DNA of 64,000 bases from Caulobacter sp. BP25 (GTDB lineage Bacteria > Pseudomonadota > Alphaproteobacteria > Caulobacterales > Caulobacteraceae). Positions 8,863-17,970 of this stretch are shown here, one piece after another. The notes under the pieces were generated by a model. That model did not search any database. It worked only from the letters and a program-made list of their open reading frames with translations, and was not told the DNA's origin. A program made the position numbers and the translations under genes. The DNA lies in assembly GCF_002737755.1 (NCBI RefSeq), contig NZ_PEGH01000003.1, forward strand, positions 18,082-82,081, given 5' to 3'. The number at the start of each line of letters is the position of its first letter. Positions within the stretch are counted from its first letter, which is position 1.

Positions 8863-10149
8863 ATGAGCAAGACCGACAACACCAAGTCCGGCCTGACCCG
8901 TCGCCATGCCCTGATGGGCGCAGCCGCCACGGTCGCCGCCGCCAAGGCCGCTTTTCCGGCCGGGGCCCACGCCGCCGGCGCCGGACCCGAGATCGCCAAG
9001 GCGCGCCTCGGCTTCATCGCCCTGACCGACAGCTCGCCGGTCATCATCGCCAAGGAGCGCGGCCTGTTCGCCAAGCATGGCCTGCCGGACATCGAAGTCG
9101 TCAAGCAGGCCTCGTGGGCCGCCACGCGCGACAACCTGGTGCTGGGCTCAGAGCGCGGCGGCATCGACGGTGCGCACATCCTGACGCCGATGCCCTATCT
9201 GATGACCACGGGGGCCATCACCGGCGGCGCGCCGACGCCGATGTACATCCTGGCGCGCCTCAACACGAACGGGCAGGCGATCTCGGTCGGCAACGACCTC
9301 AAGAGCGTCCAGGTCGGCCTCAACAGCGCCGGCGCCAAAGGCAAGTTTCAGCAACTGAAGGCGGCGGGCAACATCGCCAAGGTCGCCATGACCTTCCGGG
9401 GCGGCACCCACGATCTGTGGATCCGCTACTGGCTGGCGGCGGGCGGCATCAATCCCGATGTCGACGTCGCCACCATCGTGATCCCGCCCCCGCAGATGGT
9501 GGCCAACATGAAGGCCGGCACTCAGGACGCCTTCTGCGTGGGCGAGCCCTGGAACGGCCAGCTGGTCAACCAGAAGGTCGGCTACACCGCCTGCCTGACG
9601 TCCGAACTCTGGATGAACCACCCGGAAAAGGCCCTCGGCATGCGGGCTGCATGGGTCGACAAATATCCGCGTGCGGCCCAGGCCATCACGGCCGCCGTTC
9701 AGGAAGCCCAGATGTGGTGCGACAAGGCCGCGAACCTGCCGGCGATGTGCTCGATCGTCTCGGGCCGCCAGTACATCAACGTGCCAATGGGCGACATTCT
9801 GCCCCGCCTACAAGGAACGGTGGACTATGGCGACGGCCGGAGCCTCAAGAACTCTCCGCATCGCATGAAGTTCTGGGCCGACAACACCAGCTTTCCGTTT
9901 AAGTCCCACGATCTTTGGTTCCTCACCGAGGACATCCGCTGGGGCGTGCTGCCTCAGAAGACCAACACCAAGGCTCTCGTCGACAAGGTCAATCGCTCGG
10001 ATATCTGGCGCGCTGCGGCCAAGACGATCGGCCAGGCCGGGCCGGCTAGCGATAGCCGGGGCGTTGAGCGGTTCTTCGACGGCAAGGTGTTCGATCCGGC
10101 CAATCCGGGGGCCTACCTGGCCAGCCAGCCGATCAAGAAGCTGGTTTGA
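8863..10149 (+). CDS. nrtA: NrtA-like nitrate ABC transporter substrate-binding protein
   Basis: The 428-residue protein has a Tat-type leader (TRRHALMGAA at about residues 12-21). The rest is a CmpA/NrtA-family periplasmic binding fold, with IALTDSSPVIIAKERGLFAKHGL at the start of the mature part and DAFCVGEPWN further on, both typical of nitrate/bicarbonate binding proteins. It should capture nitrate in the periplasm and pass it to the NrtB permease. It is paralogous to the NasS protein encoded downstream, which lacks the leader. Confidence 0.9.
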   Translation: MSKTDNTKSGLTRRHALMGAAATVAAAKAAFPAGAHAAGAGPEIAKARLGFIALTDSSPVIIAKERGLFAKHGLPDIEVVKQASWAATRDNLVLGSERGGIDGAHILTPMPYLMTTGAITGGAPTPMYILARLNTNGQAISVGNDLKSVQVGLNSAGAKGKFQQLKAAGNIAKVAMTFRGGTHDLWIRYWLAAGGINPDVDVATIVIPPPQMVANMKAGTQDAFCVGEPWNGQLVNQKVGYTACLTSELWMNHPEKALGMRAAWVDKYPRAAQAITAAVQEAQMWCDKAANLPAMCSIVSGRQYINVPMGDILPRLQGTVDYGDGRSLKNSPHRMKFWADNTSFPFKSHDLWFLTEDIRWGVLPQKTNTKALVDKVNRSDIWRAAAKTIGQAGPASDSRGVERFFDGKVFDPANPGAYLASQPIKKLV

Positions 10150-10163
10150 GGGGAGGGCGCGCC

Positions 10164-11042
10164 ATGACCTATCCCAAGCCATCGTTCACCGCTGCGACAC
10201 CGGTCGCTGCGATGGCGCCGACGCCGGCCAAGCCCTCCTTGCTGCCCGAGCTGGCGCGGCGCGTCAGGGCGGTCGCCGACGTCGGATTTCCCCCGGTTCT
10301 GACACTGCTGTTCGTCCTGGGGCTCTGGCAGGCTTTGGTCGGCGACTCCTACACGGGCCTACCATCGCCCAAGCAGGTCTGGCTGGAGTCCAAGGACCTG
10401 ATCCTGCATCCGTTCTATGACAACGGCGGGGTCGACAAGGGACTGTTCTGGCACGTCTTCACCAGCCTCAAGCGCGTGGGGATCGGCTTCTCGATCTCCG
10501 CCGTTTGCGGGGTTCTGCTGGGCGTCTTCATCGGCTCTAACCGCTGGGCGCATCGGGGGCTGGATCCGATCTTCCAGGTCCTGAGGACGGTGCCACCGCT
10601 GGCCTGGCTGCCGATCTCCCTGGCCGCCTTCCACCAGGCCCAGCCCTCGGCGCTGTTCGTGATCTTCATCACCGCCATCTGGCCGATCATTATCAACACC
10701 GCTGTCGGCGTGCGGAATATCCCCAGCGACTACGTCAACGTCGCGCGGGTGCTGCGACTGTCGCCCATCGAGTACTTCTTCAAGATCCTGTTGCCCGCCA
10801 CGACGCCCTACATCTTCACGGGCTTGCGCATCGGCATCGGCATGAGCTGGCTGGCCATCGTCGCCTCGGAGATGCTGCTGGGCGGCGTGGGCATCGGCTT
10901 CTTCATCTGGGATCAGTACAACGCCTCGCGCATCGCCGACATCATCGTGGCCCTGGCCTGGGTCGGCATGACGGGCTTCTTCCTGGATCGTCTGGTGGCC
11001 TTGGTCGGCCACTTCGTCTCACGCGGCAACGCCGTCAGCTAG
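10164..11042 (+). CDS. nrtB: NrtB-like nitrate ABC transporter permease
   Basis: A 292-residue inner-membrane permease of the BPD_transp_1 family with about six helices. The EAA-type loop (near NVARVLRLSPIEYFFKILLP) that contacts the ATPase is present. It forms the channel of the Nrt transporter. A TTG is available at 10146, but the ATG at 10164 follows a good GGGGAGGG ribosome-binding site and gives a sensible cytoplasmic N-terminus. It lies directly after nrtA and 11 bp before the ATPase gene. Confidence 0.92.
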   Translation: MTYPKPSFTAATPVAAMAPTPAKPSLLPELARRVRAVADVGFPPVLTLLFVLGLWQALVGDSYTGLPSPKQVWLESKDLILHPFYDNGGVDKGLFWHVFTSLKRVGIGFSISAVCGVLLGVFIGSNRWAHRGLDPIFQVLRTVPPLAWLPISLAAFHQAQPSALFVIFITAIWPIIINTAVGVRNIPSDYVNVARVLRLSPIEYFFKILLPATTPYIFTGLRIGIGMSWLAIVASEMLLGGVGIGFFIWDQYNASRIADIIVALAWVGMTGFFLDRLVALVGHFVSRGNAVS

Positions 11043-11053
11043 GAGCGCGGACC

Positions 11054-11839
11054 ATGGCCAAGGCCTATCTTTCCATCGAGAACGTCGGCGTCACCTTCGC
11101 CAAGGGCGCCGTCCGCAGCGAGGTCCTGACCGGGATCGACCTCAAGATCGAGAAGGGCGAGTTCGTCTCGATCATCGGTCACTCGGGTTGCGGAAAGTCC
11201 ACCTTGCTGAACGTCGTCGCGGGCCTGACCCCAGTTACGACCGGAGCGGTGATCCTGGACCGACAGGAGGTCAACGCCCCAGGCCCCGATCGCGCCGTCG
11301 TCTTCCAGAACCACTCACTGCTGCCGTGGCTTTCTGTACGCGAGAACGTGGCCCTGGCGGTCGACAAGGTGTTCGGGAGAACGAAATCGGCGGCGGAGCG
11401 GCGCGACTGGACGCTGCATAATCTGGAGCTGGTCAAGATGACCCACGCCCTGGACAAGCGGCCGTCGGAAATCTCGGGCGGCATGAAGCAGCGGGTCGGT
11501 ATCGCCCGAGCGTTGTCGATGGAGCCCAAGGTGCTGCTGCTGGACGAACCGTTCGGCGCGCTGGACGCCCTGACCCGCGCTCACCTGCAAGACAGCGTCA
11601 TGGAGATTCACGCGGCGCTGAGGAACACGGTCCTGATGATCACCCACGACGTCGACGAAGCGACCCTGCTGTCGGACCGCATCGTGATGATGACCAACGG
11701 CCCGCGCGCCTGCGTCGGTCAGGTGATGGACGTGACGCTCGCGCGTCCTCGAAACCGCCTCGCTGTGGCGGAGCACCCGACCTATGTCCACGCGCGCGCT
11801 GCGGTGATCGAGTTCCTGTATACGCGACGGGCGGCGTGA
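11054..11839 (+). CDS. nrtC: NrtD/NrtC-like nitrate ABC transporter ATPase
   Basis: A 261-residue ABC ATPase of the nitrate/sulfonate/taurine group. Visible are Walker A (GHSGCGKST), the signature (ISGGMKQR), Walker B (VLLLDEPFGALD) and the H-loop (ITHDVDEA). It powers nitrate import through NrtB. Length corresponds to the short NrtD form, since no C-terminal NrtA-like regulatory domain is fused. That regulatory role appears to be served by the separate NasS protein. Confidence 0.92.
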   Translation: MAKAYLSIENVGVTFAKGAVRSEVLTGIDLKIEKGEFVSIIGHSGCGKSTLLNVVAGLTPVTTGAVILDRQEVNAPGPDRAVVFQNHSLLPWLSVRENVALAVDKVFGRTKSAAERRDWTLHNLELVKMTHALDKRPSEISGGMKQRVGIARALSMEPKVLLLDEPFGALDALTRAHLQDSVMEIHAALRNTVLMITHDVDEATLLSDRIVMMTNGPRACVGQVMDVTLARPRNRLAVAEHPTYVHARAAVIEFLYTRRAA

Positions 11840-11955
11840 ACCGGCTCCTCCCGACAAACTGGACGGCGCCCTTGATTTAGGCAGTTTGGACTTTGCAGAG
11901 ATCAACCGCGCGGCAGCGCTCCACAAACCTGTCCGACAACGCCTAGGTCAGTCTC

Positions 11956-12528
11956 ATGCGCGTCCTCGTCATAGACCCCGATCAGGTCCGGGCCGAACTG
12001 GTGGCCGAAGGGCTTGAGGGCATCGAGCCACTCGAGGTCCGCCATTCGGCCCTCTATGACGAAGCCGAGGTCCTGGCGTTCGCGCCGGACGTGGTGGTCA
12101 TCGCCGCCGAGAGCCCCGACCGCGACACGCTCGACAGCCTCAAGGAGTCGAGCCACGGCCATCCGGTGGTGATGTTCGTCGACCGATCCGAACCAGGCCT
12201 CGCCGAACAAGCGGTGCGCGCCGGTGTCGCCGCCTATGTGGTCGATGGCCTGGCGCCCAACCGCATTCGCTCCATCCTCGATGTGGCGATGAGCCGGTTC
12301 GCCCTCACGCGCCAGCTCCGAAGCGACCTGGCCCGGGCGAAGGCGGACTTGGAGTCGCGCAAGGTCGTGGACCGAGCCAAGGGCCTCCTGATGAAGGAGC
12401 GGGGCCTGGACGAAGACGGGGCCTATCGCCTGCTGCGAAAGCTGGCCATGGATCGCGGCAAGCCGATCGGTGTGATCGCCGCCGACCTCCTGGCGTTCGC
12501 GGGCGTGCTGAAAGGGGATGCTTCGTGA
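11956..12528 (+). CDS. nasT: NasT, ANTAR-domain RNA-binding antiterminator
   Basis: The 190-residue protein has an N-terminal receiver-like domain (from MRVLVIDPDQVRAE) and a C-terminal ANTAR domain (about residues 130-185, with SRKVVDRAKGLLMKERGL and AYRLLRKLAMD). ANTAR proteins bind paired hexaloop hairpins and block intrinsic terminators. The gene overlaps nasS by four bases, the usual nasT-nasS pairing in which NasS sequesters NasT until nitrate or nitrite binds. The leader at 7311-7431 is the obvious target. A 116-bp gap separates it from nrtC. Confidence 0.93.
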   Translation: MRVLVIDPDQVRAELVAEGLEGIEPLEVRHSALYDEAEVLAFAPDVVVIAAESPDRDTLDSLKESSHGHPVVMFVDRSEPGLAEQAVRAGVAAYVVDGLAPNRIRSILDVAMSRFALTRQLRSDLARAKADLESRKVVDRAKGLLMKERGLDEDGAYRLLRKLAMDRGKPIGVIAADLLAFAGVLKGDAS

Positions 12529-13670
12529 GCGGCTTGTCGGATCTGCGCCTCGGCTTCATTCCCCTGACCGATTGCGCGCCGCTGATCGCGGCCCAGGCTC
12601 AAGGCTTCTTCGAGGAGGAGGGCTTGGCCGTCGAGTTGGTCCGCGAGGCTTCATGGGCGACGGTCCGCGACAAGGTCGCCGTTGGCGCTCTGGACGGCGC
12701 ACATATGCTGGCGCCGATGGCCCTGGCCACGGCCGCAGAGGATTCAAGAAGCGCCGTGCTCGCGCCCTTGGCCTTGAACCGGAACGGCAGCGCGATCACG
12801 GTTTCGACGGCGCTCTTCGAGGCGCTGGATGGCGTCACGGCCAACCTCGCGGGGCCGCCGCCCTCGGCCGCGCGCCTCCAGGCGCTGATCGCCGAGCGGC
12901 GCGCTCGGGGCGATGGGCCGCTGACCTTCGCCGTCGTCTTTCCTCACTCGATGCACAACTATCTGCTGCGCTACTGGTTGGCGCAGGGGGGGATCGACCC
13001 GGACCGCGACGTGCGCCTTGTCGTGATCCCGCCGCCGCGCATGGTGGAGCGGATGCGGGCAGGGGAAGTCGACGGCTTCTGCGTGGGCGCGCCCTGGAAC
13101 GCCGTCGCCGAGCTGGAAGGGGTAGGACGCATTCTGGCGGCTTCGTCGCAGCTTTGGCCCGGCGGCCCGGACAAGGTCCTTGGGATCAGCGGTTCGCTGG
13201 CCGGCCAGAAGCCCGACGAGTTGCGAGCGCTCCTGCGCGCGATCATTCGCGGCGCGGCTTGGGCTGACGCCCCCGAAAATCGCGAAGCGCTCATCGCGCA
13301 TCTCGCGGGGCCCGGCCGTATCGAGGCGACGCCGATGGCGATCGCCAGGGCCCTGGAGCATGAGCTGGTGTTCCACCGCGACGCCGCTGGCCTGCCGCGG
13401 CGCGAGCATGGGCTGTGGTTCCTGTCCCAGATGATCCGTTGGGGGCAGATCGACGCAGACCGGGACTTGGAGGCGATCGTCGATCAAGTCTATCGGCCAG
13501 ATCTCTATCGAGACGCGGCCCTGTCGCTGGGCCCTGTGCTGGAGCCGACGCTGGTCTTCCCTGACGCCGTCGAGCCGGTCGAGGCCCGTCTGTTCGACGG
13601 GGTCATGTTCGATCCCGCCGCGGCGCGGGCCTACGCCGAACGCTTCGCCATCGGTCGCTCCCAGAACTGA
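12525..13670 (+). CDS. nasS: NasS, cytoplasmic nitrate/nitrite sensor that controls NasT
   Basis: A 381-residue NrtA/CmpA-like binding protein without a signal peptide, so it should remain in the cytoplasm. Shared signatures with the upstream NrtA include LGFIPLTDCAPLIAAQAQG, the VREASWATVRDK segment and DGFCVGAPWN. In characterised systems NasS holds NasT inactive and releases it when nitrate or nitrite binds. Four-base overlap with nasT suggests coupled translation at a fixed ratio, which fits a sensor-effector complex. The GTG at 12525 is used as start. Confidence 0.88.
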   Translation: MSGLSDLRLGFIPLTDCAPLIAAQAQGFFEEEGLAVELVREASWATVRDKVAVGALDGAHMLAPMALATAAEDSRSAVLAPLALNRNGSAITVSTALFEALDGVTANLAGPPPSAARLQALIAERRARGDGPLTFAVVFPHSMHNYLLRYWLAQGGIDPDRDVRLVVIPPPRMVERMRAGEVDGFCVGAPWNAVAELEGVGRILAASSQLWPGGPDKVLGISGSLAGQKPDELRALLRAIIRGAAWADAPENREALIAHLAGPGRIEATPMAIARALEHELVFHRDAAGLPRREHGLWFLSQMIRWGQIDADRDLEAIVDQVYRPDLYRDAALSLGPVLEPTLVFPDAVEPVEARLFDGVMFDPAAARAYAERFAIGRSQN

Positions 13671-13903
13671 TCCGCCTGTTTTGCGGGCGCCTGCGTGACG
13701 TGGCTGGCGCGCAAACGTGCGCTGGGCGCTGACGACGGGGTTAGCGGCCAACCCTTCGTGACAGACAGTCCGACTTCGTTTTCCCTTACGTCCAGGCCAA
13801 CGAACAACGGCGTTCACGGCTGCCAGAGGACCGCTCGGATGCGGTCACCCGCACGGGGCGATGACGCTCCGCTCTCGCAGACACGTAGACGTTCGAGGCC
13901 GCC
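13671..13903 (+). promoter_or_regulatory. Leader before the nitrate carrier with possible ANTAR hairpins
   Basis: This 233-bp spacer holds no gene. It contains a small hairpin GAAC-AACGGC-GTTC (13802-13815), whose loop again has A1 and G4 like those in the main nitrate leader. A second hairpin, GACCGC-TCGGAT-GCGGTC (13829-13846), has G4 but not A1. No terminator with a T run follows, so if NasT acts here it would need another mechanism. This is suggestive only. Confidence 0.35.
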
Positions 13904-15124
13904 ATGATCTCCCGCGACTTTTTGAAGGCCGGCCATGCGCCGACACTGTTCGCCGCCTTCCTGTATTTCGACCTCAGCTTCATGGTCTGGGTGATCCTGG
14001 GACCGCTGGGCGTCGCCATCGCCAAGGACTTCCACCTCGACCCCGCCCAGAAGGGCCTGATGGTCGCGGTTCCCGTTCTCGCCGGCGCGTTGCTGCGTTT
14101 GGTCAACGGCGTGCTGGTTGACCGCATTGGTCCCAAAAAGACGGGCATGATCGGCCAGCTGATCGTGCTGGCGGGCTTGGTCTTGGCCTGGGCGGTCGGC
14201 ATCCACGACTATCATCAGGTCCTGGCTCTGGGGATCGTCCTGGGCGTGGCGGGCGCGTCGTTCGCCGTTGCTCTGCCGCTGGCATCGCGTTGGTATCCCC
14301 AAGAGCACCAAGGTTTGGCGCTCGGCATCGCCGGCGCTGGCAACTCCGGCACGGCCTTGGCGGCGCTTTTCGCGCCGGTTCTGGCCAAGACTTTCGGCTG
14401 GCAGAACGTGATCGGCCTCGCCGCCATCCCGCTAGCGATCGCCTTCGTCGTCTACATGCTGCTGGCCAAGGACGCGCCTGAGCAGCCTGCCCCTAAGAAG
14501 CTGAGCGAATATCTGAACGTCCTTAAGGTCCCGGACGCATGGTGGCTGATGCTGCTGTACGCGGTGACGTTCGGTGGCTTCGTCGGCCTGGCCTCGTCGC
14601 TCACCATGTACTTCAACTCCGAATACGGCCTGGACCCGGTCATCGCCGGCTTCTTCACGGCCGCCTGCGTGTTCGCCGGCTCGTTCATCCGGCCGGTCGG
14701 CGGCGCCCTGGCCGACCGCTTCGGCGGGGTGCGGACCTTGAGCTTCGTCTACGCCCTGGCGGCTCTGGGCCTGACAGTGGCGAGCTTTCAGCTGCCCACG
14801 GCCTCTATCGCCCTGGCGGTGCTGATGTTCGCCATGCTGGCCCTGGGAGCCGGCAATGGCGCGGTCTTCCAGCTGGCGCCTCAGCGTTTCCGCAAGGAGA
14901 TCGGCGTCATGACCGGTCTGATCGGCATGACCGGAGGCATCGGCGGCTTCTACCTCGCCTCGACGCTGGGCCTCGCCAAGAAGATGACCGGCTCCTACCA
15001 GTCCGGCTTCATCGGCTTCGCCCTGTTGGCCCTGTTCGCCCTGGTCGCGCTGCACAGCCTCAAGGCTCGCTGGCGCGCCGTCTGGCCGACGCTGCACGGC
15101 GAAGCCGTCTCGGTCCGCGTCTGA
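13904..15124 (+). CDS. NarK/NasA-type MFS nitrate/nitrite transporter
   Basis: A 406-residue major facilitator protein with about twelve helices. It has the nitrate-signature-like glycine-rich stretches (GAGNSGTALAALFAP and GMTGGIGGFYLAS) typical of the nitrate/nitrite porter family, and the LVDRIGPK loop between helices 2 and 3. It gives the cell a second, non-ATP nitrate uptake route or a nitrite exit route. It is followed by nirB after 30 bp and probably co-transcribed with the reductase genes. Confidence 0.88.
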   Translation: MISRDFLKAGHAPTLFAAFLYFDLSFMVWVILGPLGVAIAKDFHLDPAQKGLMVAVPVLAGALLRLVNGVLVDRIGPKKTGMIGQLIVLAGLVLAWAVGIHDYHQVLALGIVLGVAGASFAVALPLASRWYPQEHQGLALGIAGAGNSGTALAALFAPVLAKTFGWQNVIGLAAIPLAIAFVVYMLLAKDAPEQPAPKKLSEYLNVLKVPDAWWLMLLYAVTFGGFVGLASSLTMYFNSEYGLDPVIAGFFTAACVFAGSFIRPVGGALADRFGGVRTLSFVYALAALGLTVASFQLPTASIALAVLMFAMLALGAGNGAVFQLAPQRFRKEIGVMTGLIGMTGGIGGFYLASTLGLAKKMTGSYQSGFIGFALLALFALVALHSLKARWRAVWPTLHGEAVSVRV

Positions 15125-15154
15125 TCCTTTCCCTCCGACAAGCGAGATAGACCC

Positions 15155-17620
15155 ATGACGAAAGAACGTCTGGTCGTCATCGGCAACGGCATGGCCGGCT
15201 GCCGGGCGGTCGAGGAAGTGCTCAAGCGCGATCCCGCCCGCTATGACATCACCATCTTCGGCGCCGAGCCGCGGGTGAACTACAACCGGATCATGCTCTC
15301 GCCGGTGCTGGCGGGTGAGAAGACCTTCGATGACATCGTCATCAACGACGAGGCTTGGTACCGCGACAACGCTATCACCCTGCACGCTGGCCGCGCCGTC
15401 ACGGCGGTCGACCTCGAAGGCCGCAAGGTGGTCGCCGAGGGCGGCCTGGAGGTCGGCTATGACAAGCTGATCCTTGCGACCGGCTCGGACCCGTTCCGAC
15501 TGCCGCTGCCGGGCTCGGATCTGAAGGGCGTGGTCACCTTCCGCGACCTCGACGACGTCGAGGCGATGGTCGAGGCCTCCGGCAAGCCGGGCGCCCGCGC
15601 CGTGGTCATCGGCGGCGGCCTGCTGGGTCTCGAAGCCGCCTATGGCCTGGCCCGACGCGGCATGGGCGCCACGGTCGTCCACCTGATGGACGTCCTGATG
15701 GAGCGCCAGCTAGACGAGAGCGCCGGCTACCTGCTGCGCGAGGCGCTGGCCGAACGCGGCGTCGAGACCGTGCTGGGCGCCCACTCCGAGGAGATCGTCG
15801 GCGAGGATGGCAAGGCCGCCGGGCTGAAGCTCAAGGACGGCCGCGTCCTGCCGTGCGACCTGCTGGTCATGGCCGTTGGCATCCGTCCGAACGCCTCGCT
15901 GGCCAAAGCGGCCGGTCTGCAGGTCAATCGCGGGGTCATCGTCGACGACTCCATGCGCGCGTCCGATCCGGCCGTGTTCGCCGTGGGCGAGTGCGTCGAG
16001 CATCGCGGGAACTGCTACGGCTTGGTCGCGCCCATCTGGGACATGTGCCGGGCCCTGGCCGAGGCGCTCACGGAGGGGCAGGGGGCGTATCAGGGCTCGG
16101 TCCTCTCGACCCGCTTGAAGGTCTCGGGCGTCGACGTCTTCTCGGCGGGTAAGTTCGCCGGCGGCGACGGCTGTGAGGACATCGTGTTCCGCGACGCCGC
16201 CCGCGGCGTCTACAAGCGGGTGGTCATCGAGGACGGCAAGGTCGCCGGGGCGGTGCTGTTCGGCGACGCGGCCGACGGCGGCTGGTACTTCGACCTGATG
16301 CGGGCGGGGACGGATGTCGCCGAGATCCGCGAGACCCTGATCTTCGGGCAAGCGATTACGGAGGGCCTCTCGGGCCTGGACCCTAGCGCGGCCGTTGCGG
16401 CCATGCCCGACACGCAGGAGATCTGCGGCTGCAACGGCGTCTGCAAGGGTACGATCATGGGGGCCATCACGGCCCAGGGCCTGACAACGCTGGACGACGT
16501 CCGCGCGGTGACCAAGGCCTCGGCCTCGTGCGGGTCCTGCACGCCGTTGGTCGAGCAGGTCATCCGCCTGACCCTCGGAGACGGCTTCAGGGCCCAGACC
16601 GGCCCCAAGCCGATGTGCAAGTGCACGCATCACCCGCATGGCGACGTGCGCAAGGCGATCGTCGAGCTCGAGTTGAAGTCCATGCCCGCAGTCATGCAGG
16701 CACAGGAATGGACCACGCCCGACGGCTGCGCCTCGTGCCGACCGGCCCTGAATTACTACCTGCTGTGCGCCTGGCCGGGCGAGTACGTGGATGACAGCCA
16801 GTCGCGCTATATCAACGAGCGCGTCCACGCCAACATCCAGAAGGACGGCACCTATTCGGTCGTGCCGCGCATGTGGGGCGGCATGACCAGCCCCGCCGAG
16901 CTCCGCGCCATCGCCGATGTCGCCGATAAGTACGCCATCCCGGCGGTCAAGGTGACGGGCGGCCAGCGCATCGACCTGCTGGGCGTCAGGAAGGACGACC
17001 TCCCAGCCGTATGGGCCGATCTCAACGCCGCCGGCATGGTCAGCGGTCACGCCTATGCGAAGGGTCTGCGCACGGTGAAGACGTGCGTCGGCAGCGACTG
17101 GTGCCGGTTCGGCACCCAGGACTCCACGGGTCTCGGGATCAAGCTCGAGAAGTTCATGTGGGGCTCGTGGGCGCCGGCCAAGGTCAAGCTGGCGGTCTCG
17201 GGCTGTCCGCGTAACTGCGCGGAGTCGACCTGCAAGGACATCGGCGTCATCTGCGTCGACAGCGGCTACGAAATCCATGTCGGCGGCGCCGCGGGCCTGC
17301 ACATCCAGGGAACCGAGGTGCTGACCAAGGTCGCCACCGAGGAGGAGGCGATCCAGGTCATCGCTGCCGTCATGCAGATGTACCGCGAAGGCGGCTGGTA
17401 CCTGGAGCGGATCTACAAGTGGATGGCGCGGATCGGTCTCGACGCGATCCGCGCGGCGACGGTAGACGACCTCGACAGCCGCTCCGCGCTCTTCGCCCGC
17501 TTCGTGAAATCGCAAGAGACCGCCCAGATCGATCCCTGGGCCGAGCGCGCCACCGGCGGCGTGGCGGCCGGCGAGTTCGCACCGATGGCGACCCTTCCAA
17601 TGGAGATGGCGGCCGAATGA
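15155..17620 (+). CDS. nirB: NirB, assimilatory NAD(P)H nitrite reductase large subunit
   Basis: The 821-residue enzyme reduces nitrite to ammonium. Domains in order are an FAD/NAD pyridine-nucleotide oxidoreductase domain (MTKERLVVIGNGMAG start, GGGLLGLEAAYGLARRG), two BFD-like [2Fe-2S] segments (CGCNGVC/CGSC and CKC/CASC, about residues 425-535), then the sulfite/nitrite reductase domain. The siroheme-[4Fe-4S] cysteines are C-x5-C (TCVGSDWC) and C-x3-C (GCPRNC). Its stop codon overlaps the nirD ATG (ATGA). In Paracoccus a similar protein also passes electrons to the nitrate reductase, which could apply here because no separate reductase is encoded. Confidence 0.95.
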   Translation: MTKERLVVIGNGMAGCRAVEEVLKRDPARYDITIFGAEPRVNYNRIMLSPVLAGEKTFDDIVINDEAWYRDNAITLHAGRAVTAVDLEGRKVVAEGGLEVGYDKLILATGSDPFRLPLPGSDLKGVVTFRDLDDVEAMVEASGKPGARAVVIGGGLLGLEAAYGLARRGMGATVVHLMDVLMERQLDESAGYLLREALAERGVETVLGAHSEEIVGEDGKAAGLKLKDGRVLPCDLLVMAVGIRPNASLAKAAGLQVNRGVIVDDSMRASDPAVFAVGECVEHRGNCYGLVAPIWDMCRALAEALTEGQGAYQGSVLSTRLKVSGVDVFSAGKFAGGDGCEDIVFRDAARGVYKRVVIEDGKVAGAVLFGDAADGGWYFDLMRAGTDVAEIRETLIFGQAITEGLSGLDPSAAVAAMPDTQEICGCNGVCKGTIMGAITAQGLTTLDDVRAVTKASASCGSCTPLVEQVIRLTLGDGFRAQTGPKPMCKCTHHPHGDVRKAIVELELKSMPAVMQAQEWTTPDGCASCRPALNYYLLCAWPGEYVDDSQSRYINERVHANIQKDGTYSVVPRMWGGMTSPAELRAIADVADKYAIPAVKVTGGQRIDLLGVRKDDLPAVWADLNAAGMVSGHAYAKGLRTVKTCVGSDWCRFGTQDSTGLGIKLEKFMWGSWAPAKVKLAVSGCPRNCAESTCKDIGVICVDSGYEIHVGGAAGLHIQGTEVLTKVATEEEAIQVIAAVMQMYREGGWYLERIYKWMARIGLDAIRAATVDDLDSRSALFARFVKSQETAQIDPWAERATGGVAAGEFAPMATLPMEMAAE

Positions 17621-17967
17621 CCCTGCAAGCCCATATCGACCCGGACTGGCGCGACGTCGGCGCTGTGACCGACATCCCCGAACGCGGCGCGCGACGGGTG
17701 GCCACGGCCCAGGGCGACGTCGCGGTGTTCCGGACCGGCGACGGCCAGGTTTTCGCGCTGGTCGACCGCTGTCCGCACAAGCATGGCCCCCTGAGCCAGG
17801 GCATCGTCCATGGCCACGGCGTGACTTGCCCGCTGCACAGCTGGGTCATCGACCTGGCCACCGGTCAACCAATCGGCGCCGACGCCGGCAAGGGTTGTAC
17901 GCCCGTCGTGCCGGTGCGCGTCAATGACGGCCGCGTGCTGCTGGCTCAGCCGGTGGCGGCGAGCTGA
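17617..17967 (+). CDS. nirD: NirD, Rieske-type nitrite reductase small subunit
   Basis: A 116-residue Rieske ferredoxin-like subunit. The cluster ligands CPH (about residue 51) and CPLH (about residue 70) are both present, so this copy should bind [2Fe-2S], unlike NirD forms that lost the ligands. It works with NirB and may relay electrons to the nitrate reductase. The ATG overlaps the nirB stop by four bases. An in-frame extension upstream lies inside nirB and is rejected. Confidence 0.93.
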   Translation: MTLQAHIDPDWRDVGAVTDIPERGARRVATAQGDVAVFRTGDGQVFALVDRCPHKHGPLSQGIVHGHGVTCPLHSWVIDLATGQPIGADAGKGCTPVVPVRVNDGRVLLAQPVAAS

Positions 17968-17970
17968 CCG

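Noticed and set aside
15710..17515. A 601-codon open frame antisense to nirB
   Set aside because: Same codon-bias artefact; no domain, and nirB covers it fully.
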